A stretch of 64,000 nt of DNA from Microcaldota archaeon (GTDB taxonomy: Archaea; Micrarchaeota; Micrarchaeia; Micrarchaeales; Micrarchaeaceae). A model generated the notes under the pieces. It ran no database searches, was not told the origin of the DNA, and saw only the letters and a program-made list of their open reading frames with translations. A program made the translations under genes and the position numbers. Numbering within the stretch: the stretch's first letter is position 1; the number at the start of each line of letters is the position of its first letter. The stretch is taken from the NCBI GenBank assembly GCA_030037495.1, contig JASHRG010000030.1, positions 1 to 64,000 of the forward strand, in the 5' to 3' direction. Positions 38,702 to 48,496 of the stretch are shown one piece after another.

Positions 38702-39433
38702 TTGGGTTGTTTCTTGAAAGACAACGAGGTAGTGTTCCTTAACTCAGTTTTCTTTGTCATAGGCTTCACGCTAGTCTTTTCCATTGTTGGCATACTCTTC
38801 CAGACCCTGCTTCTTCACATATCATACCAGGCAATGGAAGTGGTAAGGGTAATCGGTGGCCTGATAATACTTGCATTTGGGCTGTTGCTGATGGCTTCAG
38901 CATGGTATGTCATACCCTTCTTCGCAACAGAGCACAAGATCCGCTTCAAGAGGCTTGAGAACAGCTATGTATCATCGCTGTTGTTCGGGGTTGGCTTTGC
39001 GCTCGGCTGGACCCCCTGCGTTGGCGCAATACTTGGCGCGATATACACCCTGGCGGCAACACAGCCAGGGCTTGGCTTCCTTCTTTTGATGGCTTACTCG
39101 CTTGGCCTTGGCATCCCGTTCCTGATATTCGGGGCCTTCATGTCAAGGCTCACAGACTTCATGAAGAGGATACGCCTGTTCCTAAAGTACTTCAATGTGA
39201 TAGGGGGACTGTTCCTTGTTGCAATGGGGATCCTAGTGATTACAGGGTACATAGGTGAATTAGCCGTATTCCTTGTAGGCACAAGCGGTTCAATGTCGTT
39301 CAGCGAACAGCTAAATTTCCTCTTTGCCATATTTGCCGGTGTGTTGACATTCCTGTCACCGTGCATACTTCCGCTGCTCCCTGCCTACATATCGTACATG
39401 GCGGGCACAACCGCCCAAAAGGCAAGTAGATGA
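38702..39433 (+). CDS. CcdA/DsbD-type thiol-disulfide membrane protein, apparently circularly permuted
   Basis: GVGFALGWTPCVGAILGAIYTLAA (TM4-like) internal; FAGVLTFLSPCILPLLPAYISYMAG (canonical TM1) at C-terminus; 6 TM. Confidence 0.82.
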   Translation: MGCFLKDNEVVFLNSVFFVIGFTLVFSIVGILFQTLLLHISYQAMEVVRVIGGLIILAFGLLLMASAWYVIPFFATEHKIRFKRLENSYVSSLLFGVGFALGWTPCVGAILGAIYTLAATQPGLGFLLLMAYSLGLGIPFLIFGAFMSRLTDFMKRIRLFLKYFNVIGGLFLVAMGILVITGYIGELAVFLVGTSGSMSFSEQLNFLFAIFAGVLTFLSPCILPLLPAYISYMAGTTAQKASR

Positions 39434-40533
39434 AGAAACAAAACAACGTGTATATTGCAGTGTTCGGGGTCATAGCGCTGATAATAATAGCAGCAGCAGT
39501 ATCTACGCTGTTCTTCAACCAGAGCGCGGCTCCAAGCACGGCTTCGCTCTCGCTTGCAAACCTCACGAACTACGGCCCAGCGCCAAACATTGTTGGTATA
39601 AGCGCATGGATAAACTCGCAGCCATTGAACATTACACAGCTAAGAGGAAAGGTAGTCCTTGTAGACTTCTGGACCTATTCATGCATCAACTGCATAAGGA
39701 CCATACCGTATCTAGAGGCGTTGCAGAAGGAATACGGCAACTACGGCCTTGTAATAATAGGCGTGCACACTCCTGAGTTCCAGTTCGAGCACAATCTAAG
39801 CAACGTGGAAGCGGCCGTAAAGAGGTTCAACATAACATACCCGGTTGCACTGGACAACAACTACTCAACATGGGATGCGTATGGCAATGAGTACTGGCCA
39901 GCGGATTACCTTATAGACAAGAACGGTGACGTGAGGTACATCTCATTCGGCGAGAGCCCCACCAGCTTCAACCAGACGCAGCAGGTTATAAGGGAGCTGC
40001 TTGAGAACGCGAGCTACACGCCACCATCAAGCCTTGTTGATGTGAAAGACATATTGAACTTCACGCAGCAGATAAGCCCTGAGATGTATCTGGGTAGCCA
40101 GGAAATTGCCCAGGGCCGGATCAACTACTTCTCAAGCGAAGACAACATAGCTCCTGGGCAGAACACAACCTACCAGGCGCTGAACATAAGCATGAACGAC
40201 ACGATATACTTAGCTGGAACCTGGTACAGCGCACCAGACAGTATGATAGCAGTGAACAATTCAAGGCTGTTCCTGATATACAGGGCCAGCAGGGTGAACG
40301 TAGTAGCTGGCGTGTCGGGGGCAAACTACAGCACCATAAGAATAACCCTTGATGGAAACAGTGTCCCATCACAAGAGCTTGGTGGCGATGCAAGCATTGT
40401 AGACGGAAACGCGATTGTCAATGTAAGCTCATACAGACTGTATAACATCGTGTCAACGCAGTCATACGGATGGCACACGCTTGAGATAAACGCCAGCAGG
40501 GGCTTCAGGATATACACGTTTACATTCGGCTGA
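39430..40533 (+). CDS. Thioredoxin-like protein related to DipZ C-terminal region
   Basis: LRGKVVLVDFWTYSCINCIRTIPYLEAL, GVHTPEFQFEHNLSNVEAAVKRFNITYPVALDNNYSTWDAYGNEYWPADYLID; terminal IYTFTFG. Confidence 0.85.
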   Translation: MKKQNNVYIAVFGVIALIIIAAAVSTLFFNQSAAPSTASLSLANLTNYGPAPNIVGISAWINSQPLNITQLRGKVVLVDFWTYSCINCIRTIPYLEALQKEYGNYGLVIIGVHTPEFQFEHNLSNVEAAVKRFNITYPVALDNNYSTWDAYGNEYWPADYLIDKNGDVRYISFGESPTSFNQTQQVIRELLENASYTPPSSLVDVKDILNFTQQISPEMYLGSQEIAQGRINYFSSEDNIAPGQNTTYQALNISMNDTIYLAGTWYSAPDSMIAVNNSRLFLIYRASRVNVVAGVSGANYSTIRITLDGNSVPSQELGGDASIVDGNAIVNVSSYRLYNIVSTQSYGWHTLEINASRGFRIYTFTFG

Positions 40534-40578
40534 TCCAAAGCCTCAGTATTAAATAATTTCTTTCTATAACCTATTCAA

Positions 40579-40650
40579 GCCGCAATAGCTTAGTGGGAAA
40601 GCGTCCCGCTGAAGACGGGAAGACCGCAGGTTCAAATCCTGCTTGCGGCA
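40579..40650 (+). tRNA. tRNA-Phe (anticodon GAA)
   Basis: GCCGCAA/TTGCGGC acceptor; TCCCG-CTGAAGA-CGGGA; GGTTCAAATCC. Confidence 0.95.
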
Positions 40651-40654
40651 TCCT

Positions 40655-41380
40655 CTATATTATTGAAGTGAGCACGAAGATCAGCACCACTGCTGCTACC
40701 ATCGGTATCATCATCTTCCAGTAGGTGTGCTCAAAGGTTTCCCTGAGTATGCTGGATGCGCCCAGGTAGATGAACTCGCCAACGAATACGGCGAGTATGA
40801 AGGCGAGGTAGGTCTCTGGTATGCTCACGGCAAAAGTTGCCAGCACTCCTATTATTGGCGCAATCGCGTCAAGCAGCAGGAATATTGATGCGTTCCTGTC
40901 CTTGTGCCTGTTCCTGAACATCACGGTAACGGTGTTTATGCCGTCGTTGAAGTCATGGAATATCACTGCCAGGGCAACGATGATACCAAGCGCAGGGTTT
41001 GCCTGGAAAGAGACACCTATTGCAACGCCATCAAGGAAACTGTGTATGACAAGGCTTGATGCAGCTATCGGGCCCATGATATGGCCCTTTTCCTCCTGCC
41101 CGTGCTCGTGGAAGTGGTGCGTGAGGAAGAACCTCTCAAGCAGGTTGTAGAAAAGATACGATGCAACAAGCGCAACAAGAAGGTCCCTTATCGGTATGTT
41201 GAGCGTAGCCGAGATGCTAAGCACTTCTGGGAACAGGTCGAAGAAAGCCACGGCAACAAGGCTGCCTGCTGCAAACGCAAAGAAATAGGGAAGATACCTC
41301 TTCAGCTTTATGGCAAAGGTTCCCCCTATAAGCGTTGAGAGGAAAGTCAGGAATGCCAGAAGAACGACAATGTAGTCCAT
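40655..41380 (-). CDS. ZIP-family metal transporter
   Basis: AASSLVIHSFLDGVAIGVSF, AVIFHDFNDGINTVTVM. Confidence 0.85.
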   Translation of the reverse strand: MDYIVVLLAFLTFLSTLIGGTFAIKLKRYLPYFFAFAAGSLVAVAFFDLFPEVLSISATLNIPIRDLLVALVASYLFYNLLERFFLTHHFHEHGQEEKGHIMGPIAASSLVIHSFLDGVAIGVSFQANPALGIIVALAVIFHDFNDGINTVTVMFRNRHKDRNASIFLLLDAIAPIIGVLATFAVSIPETYLAFILAVFVGEFIYLGASSILRETFEHTYWKMMIPMVAAVVLIFVLTSII

Positions 41381-41426
41381 TTCAATACCTGCGCGAACTG
41401 ATTATTTTGACCGAGGTATTATTAAG

Positions 41427-42782
41427 CTATGGCTCCAGCCTGTTCATTGTTCTTGGGAAAGGAATAGCATCCCTTATTGTCTCAAGCTTGAGCATCCACC
41501 TGCAGAGCCTCTCTGAACCCATGCCAAACCCTGAATGGGGAACGCTTCCATACTTTCTTAATTCAAGATACCATCTGTAGTCCTTCTCCTTGAGCTTTTG
41601 CTCCTTGAGCCTTCTTACCAGTTCATCATAGCTCTCAACCCTTTCGCTCCCTCCAAGTATCTCGCCTATCCCCTCAGGAGCAAGCAGGTCAGAGTCAAGC
41701 ACTGTTCTTGGGTCCTTTTGGTTTATCTTCATGTAAAATGCCCTCATCTCCTTTGGCTGGTTTACCAAGAATGTCGGCTGCTTCCTCTCTTTCATCAGCG
41801 TCTTCTCCTCGTCAAGGCCTATGCTGTCCCCCCACTTCAGACCAAGCTCCTTGAGCGCCTTCTCGTATGTCATCTTCTCAAAAGGCCCCTTTATCGCAAG
41901 CAGGTCTTTTGGGTCCCTGTTGTACTTTTTCAATAGCTCGGGATGCTTCTTTGCCATCTGGTGGCATAGGTGCTCAACCAAATCCCCCATGAGCCTCATG
42001 TTCATCTCAAAGTCAAAGAATGCCTCCTCAGGCTCAAGCTGCCAGAATTCTGTTAAGTGCCTTGGCGTCCTGCTAGGCTCTGCCCTGAAAGATGGGGCAA
42101 ACGCATAAACAAGAGGGTATCCCTCTATCATCGCCTCGCTGTAGAGCTGCGCTGTCTGTGAGAGATAGGCCTTCTTGTCAAAGTATTTTACCTCAAAGAC
42201 CGTGGATCCGCCTTCAGCAGCAGATGATGTGAACATAGGAGGCTGCACCTCAAGGAATCCCATGCCATCAAGGAAGCTCCTTGCCTCCTGCATCAGATAG
42301 GCCTTGAACCTCAGCACATTCACTATGTGCTGTGATCTCACCCACAAATGCCTCACATCAAGAAGGAACTCTGTGCTCTGGTCCTTCCCTATAGGGAACG
42401 CGTCTCCCCTGAAATAGGTAACAAGCTCTTTTGCCCTTATCTCGTAGCCATCAGGGGCCCTTTCGTCCTTGGCAACCGTGCCATGAGCATAAACCACTGA
42501 TTCAAGGAACACGTCGTTCGCGTCCTTCCAGGTCTTTTCCGTGACATCGTCCTTTTTCACAGCGCACTGCACTATCCCCGTGCCGTCTCTTATTATGACA
42601 AAGGCGAGGTTTGTGCTCGCCCTTTGTCTATGCACCCATCCCCTTACAAAGACCTCTTTTCCAACATGGTCCCTAAGGTCTGAGATCTTAGTTATTCTGC
42701 TCTCGCTCCTGGAAAGCGTGTCCTTGAGCAGTTCATCGAGCTTTAACATCAGATTACCAAAAAGCCATGGGTTAATCGGCAA
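41427..42782 (-). CDS. asnS: Asparaginyl-tRNA synthetase
   Basis: OB fold VRGWVHRQRAS, GLGxSERLCRWM-type motif 3 (GFGMGSERLCRWML), APEGIGEILGGSERVESYDEL. Confidence 0.9.
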   Translation of the reverse strand: MPINPWLFGNLMLKLDELLKDTLSRSESRITKISDLRDHVGKEVFVRGWVHRQRASTNLAFVIIRDGTGIVQCAVKKDDVTEKTWKDANDVFLESVVYAHGTVAKDERAPDGYEIRAKELVTYFRGDAFPIGKDQSTEFLLDVRHLWVRSQHIVNVLRFKAYLMQEARSFLDGMGFLEVQPPMFTSSAAEGGSTVFEVKYFDKKAYLSQTAQLYSEAMIEGYPLVYAFAPSFRAEPSRTPRHLTEFWQLEPEEAFFDFEMNMRLMGDLVEHLCHQMAKKHPELLKKYNRDPKDLLAIKGPFEKMTYEKALKELGLKWGDSIGLDEEKTLMKERKQPTFLVNQPKEMRAFYMKINQKDPRTVLDSDLLAPEGIGEILGGSERVESYDELVRRLKEQKLKEKDYRWYLELRKYGSVPHSGFGMGSERLCRWMLKLETIRDAIPFPRTMNRLEP

Positions 42783-42859
42783 GCAGCCTATTAAACATTC
42801 TGTATAAAGGAAAAGCCAAGCTTTAATACTTTTTACACAAGATATATTTTACTTGTTTT

Positions 42860-42932
42860 GCGATCGTAGTCTAGCCTGGTAGGACGTTGCCTTGCCAAGG
42901 CAGCAGCCCGGGTTCAAATCCCGGCGGTCGCA
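42860..42932 (+). tRNA. tRNA-Gly (anticodon GCC)
   Basis: GCGATCG/CGGTCGC acceptor; TTGCC-TTGCCAA-GGCAG; GGTTCAAATCC. Confidence 0.95.
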
Positions 42933-42996
42933 TATTTGGTTTTACCAGAGTAATCCCGACTGCAACACAATTTTCAAAATACTTTTTGTCGCCAAA

Positions 42997-43009
42997 GGTT
43001 CAAATCCCG
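42997..43009 (+). repeat. Exact 13-bp copy of tRNA-Gly T-arm sequence (GGTTCAAATCCCG)
   Basis: identical to 42911-42923. Confidence 0.55.
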
Positions 43010-43227
43010 CACATTTCGCTTTTATGGAAATTTCGCTTTTCGATAACAATAAGATCGAAACCGAGGGTTCAAAATCTAGAACTCATCCTTGCGCTTAAAA
43101 CGTATTCTCCTCAGGATATACATCCGCATCGCTAGAAAATGTTCATATGCTGTGAGCATCTCTTCATAACATTTAGATATGATAACTATAGAAATCATTA
43201 AATATCTTTACGAATAACATAGTTAAT

Positions 43228-44511
43228 ATGGAATATATTTATAGGATTCTATTAGACGATATAAAGAGATGGGTCGATCGCAGAGAGATAATGGCGATTA
43301 GAGGCCCTAGGCAAAGCGGCAAAACTACACTCCTGCGAATGCTGATCGAATGGCTACAAAATGAACACGATGTAAGTAAGGATCGCATAATCTATGTAAC
43401 ATTTGAGGACAGAGAACTCCTTGACAGCTTTACCATAGATCCAATCGGGTTCATAGAGAGATACGCTCCTGAAGATGGTAAGTATTACTTCATCATCGAT
43501 GAGGCACAATACTGCAACAAGTTAGGGGAGAATCTCAAGCTGATATACGATACGAAGGAAAACATAAAACTGATAGTAACAGGCTCGTCATCGCTAGAGC
43601 TTACCGCACAGACTGGCAAATTCCTAGTAGGCCGCCTTTTTGAATTCGAATTGATGCCGCTAAACTTTTATGAGTTCCTAATAGTAAAAGATAAAGGATT
43701 GGCGTCGATTTTCCAGAGGGAACAGCTAAAATTGCTAAACCTACTTTCAGGTACTAAAACTCCCGCCACTAAAAGTAAAGGCGCGTTCATCGGTGAAATG
43801 CTCGAGTATCTAGACGAATTCGTATCTTTTGGCGGTTACCCTGAGGTTGTGAAGAGTCGAAGCGATAAAGAGAAGAACATTGTGCTCAAAGGAATAGTGA
43901 ACACCTATATCGAGAAGGATGTTCTCTCGTACCTGCACATAACCGATACGATAAAATTCAGAAAACTGATCACTCTCCTTGCCGCTTCAAATGGCACCAT
44001 GCTAAAAATAGGCGATATTGCAAGCCAGATAAGCAGCTATTTCAAGGAAGTAGAAAAATTACTTAATATACTGGAGCAGACATACGTTCTGAGCTTGGTG
44101 AGGCCCTATCATAAAAACTTAGTAACAGAGTTGAGGAAGAATCCAAAAATCTACTTTATGGACACTGGTCTACGAAACTATCTCGTCAGTGATATGAACT
44201 CGCTAGGGAAAAGGCAAGATGCAGGAATCCTGGCCGAAAATTTTGTCTTAAATGAGCTCAGACAGAAAGTTAAGCTGAATTATTGGCGCACAACGTCAAA
44301 AACAGAGGTCGACTTTGTAACAAACAGAACGGATCCGATTCCGATTGAAGTCAAGCTCAGCCACTTTCAGAAGGAAGTCGTAACAAAAAGCATGCATGGA
44401 TTTCTTGGTCCATACAAGTCGAGGTATGGAATAATCGTAACAAAAGATTTCTGGGGCCAGAAGAAGATTGGCAAATCAGAAATAAAGTTCGTACCGATTT
44501 GCTACATATAA
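43228..44511 (+). CDS. AAA ATPase with DUF4143 C-terminal domain
   Basis: IRGPRQSGKTTLLRMLIEWL Walker A, YYFIIDEAQYC, C-terminal KTEVDFVTNRTDPIPIEVK. Confidence 0.88.
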   Translation: MEYIYRILLDDIKRWVDRREIMAIRGPRQSGKTTLLRMLIEWLQNEHDVSKDRIIYVTFEDRELLDSFTIDPIGFIERYAPEDGKYYFIIDEAQYCNKLGENLKLIYDTKENIKLIVTGSSSLELTAQTGKFLVGRLFEFELMPLNFYEFLIVKDKGLASIFQREQLKLLNLLSGTKTPATKSKGAFIGEMLEYLDEFVSFGGYPEVVKSRSDKEKNIVLKGIVNTYIEKDVLSYLHITDTIKFRKLITLLAASNGTMLKIGDIASQISSYFKEVEKLLNILEQTYVLSLVRPYHKNLVTELRKNPKIYFMDTGLRNYLVSDMNSLGKRQDAGILAENFVLNELRQKVKLNYWRTTSKTEVDFVTNRTDPIPIEVKLSHFQKEVVTKSMHGFLGPYKSRYGIIVTKDFWGQKKIGKSEIKFVPICYI

Positions 44512-44645
44512 CAAGTGAGGATAAAATGCAAGCTGGCAGATACAAGTTGATATAGCTCAATGCCGCAGACGAATGCCGTTTCAAACAACAATATCGGCGA
44601 TCGCGCTTTAGAAAGGTATTTATTATCTAGTTTTTAGGCATTATC

Positions 44646-45263
44646 ATGGTGTTCATAGACGACCTCGCTTATGGCCTGTTCTCAATAAGCTTTGCAGGGT
44701 TCATACTGCTCTACACAATATCATCAATGTACCTTGTCTACAGGAGCGGGAAGAAGGACTACATAGACCATCTCGAGGCTGCGAGCGTGCCAATGCTTCT
44801 TGTGGGGGGCTACCTCGCAATATTGGGAATCTGGGGCCAATTTGCGTGGCCGCTTCCTGGAAGCTACAACATACTCTTCTTCGACCCCATGATAGCATTC
44901 GGGCTTGTCGTACTCGCGTTTGCAATAGCAATAATGAGGAAGGTGAACCTTGAATATGCAGGGTTCTTTGGCCTTCTTGTCGGCATAATGACGCTGATAT
45001 ACGGCTGGCAGGGCTATAACATAGGGCTGACTCTTGAGCCTTTCGCATTGCTTCTTCTTTACGCGTTCTATGGGATAGCCGGCATATTCGCTTACCCGGT
45101 TTCGATGATTGCGGACAGGCTGCCAGGGCACCAGAAGGGCAACACCTGGATTGGCTGGCACATAACTCTTATAATATTCTGGCTTGCGCTCTTTGCTGCC
45201 AGTATGACCTCTGCTTACATAGGAATGAGCGCGATAGGCGGCCACCTAGTGTCAGCCCCATGA
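44646..45263 (+). CDS. Multi-TM membrane protein (DUF981-like)
   Basis: ~6 TM, GQFAWPLPGSYNILFFDPMIAFGLV. Confidence 0.7.
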   Translation: MVFIDDLAYGLFSISFAGFILLYTISSMYLVYRSGKKDYIDHLEAASVPMLLVGGYLAILGIWGQFAWPLPGSYNILFFDPMIAFGLVVLAFAIAIMRKVNLEYAGFFGLLVGIMTLIYGWQGYNIGLTLEPFALLLLYAFYGIAGIFAYPVSMIADRLPGHQKGNTWIGWHITLIIFWLALFAASMTSAYIGMSAIGGHLVSAP

Positions 45264-45296
45264 TTGATTGTTATAAATGCACGCCGTGTTCTAATG

Positions 45297-45851
45297 AGTG
45301 CAGCTGAAGACACAGGGGAAAAGCCTCTCGACCTTGAGTCCATCAAGGTGCACGCCAAGAAGGCCCAGTCACAAAGATACCCGATTATGCTCATAGGCGT
45401 CGTGATAGTTGTGCTTGCCGTTGCCGCGTCGTTCCTTATATGGGGAAACAACACGCTGCAGACCGCAACAAGAGGCACAACGATTGCATCATCTACAACC
45501 GTATTGGTGACGCAGCCCTCAAGCGTCGGCACATCATCTGCTACAACCATAACCCAAAACAGCACCAACACGTGCGGTGGCGTTGTTACCGTTTACGTTG
45601 GCCAGAACATGACATGCTCGCTGTTCAGGGTGCAGCTCCAGGGCCTGGGCGAGCCCAACGCAAATGACATAAGCCCTGCACAGATAGGGGTTTACTTTGA
45701 GGGCACGCTCGTAGACACAACGCAGGTTTTCCCCGGCTCGTATGGGAATTTCAGCTACTCATCGCACCGCCTTACGGTTTATGTCAACCAGACAAACCAG
45801 GGAGTCTACGCATATGAAAGATGGGCAAGGGTGTCGCTAAGCGCCACTTAG
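45297..45851 (+). CDS. Hypothetical membrane-anchored secreted protein
   Basis: single N-terminal TM, Ser/Thr-rich stretch. Confidence 0.6.
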   Translation, partial: SAAEDTGEKPLDLESIKVHAKKAQSQRYPIMLIGVVIVVLAVAASFLIWGNNTLQTATRGTTIASSTTVLVTQPSSVGTSSATTITQNSTNTCGGVVTVYVGQNMTCSLFRVQLQGLGEPNANDISPAQIGVYFEGTLVDTTQVFPGSYGNFSYSSHRLTVYVNQTNQGVYAYERWARVSLSAT

Positions 45852-45892
45852 CCCAGACGCTATAATTAAAAATCTGCGCACAAAAACCTTCT

Positions 45893-46729
45893 TTGATGAC
45901 AACTCTAAAGCCAGTGCTAGACCTGGGCTCGATAGGCTCCCTCCCAACCGCATACTTCAAAGGCAAGAAAATCATAGTTTTTGACCTGGACATGACGCTC
46001 ACGGAGAGCAAGACACCAATGGACAATGAAACTACAAAGCTAATGGAGGAGCTGCTAAGGCATAGGGACGTCGCCGTAATAGGCGGCGGCCTCTACGCAA
46101 AATTCCAGGAGCAGCTGATAAATCAATTGAAGATAGACAAGAAGCTTCTTGCAAGACTCTACGTTTTCCCCACATGCGCAACAGCATTCTACAGGTTTAT
46201 CGGCAATGAGTGGAAACAAATCTACGCGAACAACCTCAGCGAATCTCAGAAGCGAAAGATAGTCGATGCATTCCAGACAGCTTTCAGGGAGTGCAGGTAC
46301 AGCGATCCCAAGACCATCTACGGGCCAACTATAGAAGACAGGGGAACACAGATTTCCTTTTCGCCGCTTGGCCAGCAGGCGCCTGCCCAGATAAAGAGGG
46401 ACTTCGCAACTGATCCAAAAATAGGCTATCAGGAAACAAGGATGAAGCTAAAGGCAGCGCTTGAGAGGCTGCTCCCGGAATTCCAGGTTGCTGTTGGGGG
46501 TTACACGACAATAGACATTACCCAGAAGGGCATAGACAAGGCATACGGTATAAAGAAGATATCCGAGATACTCAAATACAAGATAGAGGAGATGCTTTAT
46601 ATCGGGGATGCGCTGTTTGAAGGAGGCAACGACTATCCCGCAAGATTGACAGGAGTTGACTGCATACAGGTGAAGGATTACCAGGAAACAAAGCTGGTGA
46701 TAAAGCGCATAATAGAATCGTTCAGGTAA
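45893..46729 (+). CDS. HAD-family phosphatase/phosphomannomutase (eukaryotic PMM-like)
   Basis: IIVFDLDMTLTESKTPM, VGGYTTIDITQKGIDKAYGI, YIGDALFEGGNDYP. Confidence 0.75.
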   Translation: MMTTLKPVLDLGSIGSLPTAYFKGKKIIVFDLDMTLTESKTPMDNETTKLMEELLRHRDVAVIGGGLYAKFQEQLINQLKIDKKLLARLYVFPTCATAFYRFIGNEWKQIYANNLSESQKRKIVDAFQTAFRECRYSDPKTIYGPTIEDRGTQISFSPLGQQAPAQIKRDFATDPKIGYQETRMKLKAALERLLPEFQVAVGGYTTIDITQKGIDKAYGIKKISEILKYKIEEMLYIGDALFEGGNDYPARLTGVDCIQVKDYQETKLVIKRIIESFR

Positions 46730-46743
46730 GAAGTGGCGTTTGC

Positions 46744-47754
46744 ATGAAAAGCGAAAGCGAAACAAACCTTGGCTGGGACACTGTAAAAGAGAACCTCTCA
46801 GGCTTCGACAAACTACGGCTGATACTAGGGTCACCGGTGATAATTGTTGCGTACGCGCTGAGCTTTGTCAACGACTTCGGGATCCAGACAATGAGCGCAA
46901 CGCGGAACTGGTGGGACGTCTTCCTTGTAATGACAGGGATTGAAAACGAGAGCATGATATTCCTGAATGACGGCACAGAATTCATGCTCTCAAAACCGCT
47001 CTTCGGCAAGCTGCGCTCAAAGATAGAGCTTGCAAACTTCAAGAGGTACAGGCCAAACATAAGGATAAGCGCAAGGAACGGCAAGGTGCTGATACCAATT
47101 GGTAGCAAGACGATAACGGTTGATCAGGACTACGCTGCGCAGATAGCAACGGAATTCCACACCAGCCATTATGACGGGCTTGAGGTGAGGAGACGCACCG
47201 TTGTCGATATAGGGGGCTATGTTGGCGACACCGCGATGTTCTTCGTTGCCAAGCAGGGCGCATCGCACGTGTATTCATATGAGCCATTCACCACCATATA
47301 CGAAGTTGCAAAGAGGGAGGTCAGCGCCAACGGGCTTTCAAGCAGGATAACCATGCTGAACGCCGCGGTTGCGGGCGCGCGTGGCCAAACCACAGTTAAC
47401 GACAAGACGACAAACTTCAGCGCTGTCAGGACCCCTGGAAAGCGGGGCTCCGGCAAAAACATCCCGATATTCACACTTGATGATGTGGTCAGGAAGCTGA
47501 AGATAAAGGGAGGCGCGCTCAAGGTTGACTGCGAGGGCGCCGAGTACGGCATATTCAGGAACGCGTCCTCAGAGGCTATACGCAGCTTTGACACCATCTA
47601 CGTGGAGTACCACTACGGCTACAAGACTGTTGTTGACAGGCTTGAGAAAGAGGGCTACAGGGTTACGCACACAACTCCCGTATATCAGTTCCACCCGTTC
47701 TCAGGCAAGAGCATCATGGCGATGGGAAGCATAACAGCAAGAAAAAAGAGGTAA
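46744..47754 (+). CDS. FkbM-family methyltransferase
   Basis: VDIGGYVGDTAMFFVAKQGASHVYSYEP, LKVDCEGAEYGIF. Confidence 0.85.
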   Translation: MKSESETNLGWDTVKENLSGFDKLRLILGSPVIIVAYALSFVNDFGIQTMSATRNWWDVFLVMTGIENESMIFLNDGTEFMLSKPLFGKLRSKIELANFKRYRPNIRISARNGKVLIPIGSKTITVDQDYAAQIATEFHTSHYDGLEVRRRTVVDIGGYVGDTAMFFVAKQGASHVYSYEPFTTIYEVAKREVSANGLSSRITMLNAAVAGARGQTTVNDKTTNFSAVRTPGKRGSGKNIPIFTLDDVVRKLKIKGGALKVDCEGAEYGIFRNASSEAIRSFDTIYVEYHYGYKTVVDRLEKEGYRVTHTTPVYQFHPFSGKSIMAMGSITARKKR

Positions 47755-48456
47755 TCAGCTTATGCTGATTATTCCCTGGCCGTTCGCGCTCACTCCTAGT
47801 ATCGTGCCTATGCCTGCTCTGGCGCTTGCTGTAACGCTCCTGTTTGCTATGAGGGCAAGCCTGGACTGGACGGCTGTCAGCGTATAGTTGGAAGTTCCGT
47901 TTACAGAATAGCCAGAAACTGTTGGCATCATGCTGAGCAAAATGCTTGTTATGCTTGTGACGTTGTAGCTGCCGTTGGTGCTGCCAGTGATCTCAGCCGT
48001 TACGTTGCTTGCGTTTACAGGTATCGTTACCGGATAGGTGTCGCCATAGACGTTTATCTCAACAGAGTCTATCTGGTACCTCATCGCGCTTATGGTTGCA
48101 TTGAGCGTCAGGTTGGCGTAGCCTATTACAACGCTCTGGTTCTGGAATATCAGGAGGTTGTTCAGCCCCCTGCCCGTTGCATTCACCCACCTTGGGCTCC
48201 CCTTTCCTGAGATATAAACGCTGAGGTTCGAGTAGGAAACTACAAGAGAGGTTGTTCCGACAGGCAGCGATGGCGGGTCAGTGAGAAGTATTGGCGCTAT
48301 TGCAGTCTTGTTCGGCGGCACGATCGTGGTGCTGGGCGTGCTGTTCAAGAGCTGCGCATATCCGCTGTTGTTGGTTTCTGCAACGTAGGCTATCGCCCCA
48401 AAGAAGAAGAGCGCCACCACCAGCCCAAGCGCGACTATCCAAGCATTGCTTGCCAT
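47755..48456 (-). CDS. Hypothetical secreted/membrane-anchored protein
   Basis: N-terminal TM, many N-x-S/T sequons. Confidence 0.6.
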   Translation of the reverse strand: MASNAWIVALGLVVALFFFGAIAYVAETNNSGYAQLLNSTPSTTIVPPNKTAIAPILLTDPPSLPVGTTSLVVSYSNLSVYISGKGSPRWVNATGRGLNNLLIFQNQSVVIGYANLTLNATISAMRYQIDSVEINVYGDTYPVTIPVNASNVTAEITGSTNGSYNVTSITSILLSMMPTVSGYSVNGTSNYTLTAVQSRLALIANRSVTASARAGIGTILGVSANGQGIISIS

Positions 48457-48496
48457 AAACTCTTTTTGAATTCGCTACTAAGATATTTATGCCTTA

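Noticed and set aside
35728-42782. AspS and AsnS as duplicated copies of one synthetase
   Set aside because: They differ in motifs (AsnRS has GIGEILGGSERVESYDEL; AspRS has the archaeal GGSEVFKLKHF/QDPQLHRQ block); these are two distinct enzymes.
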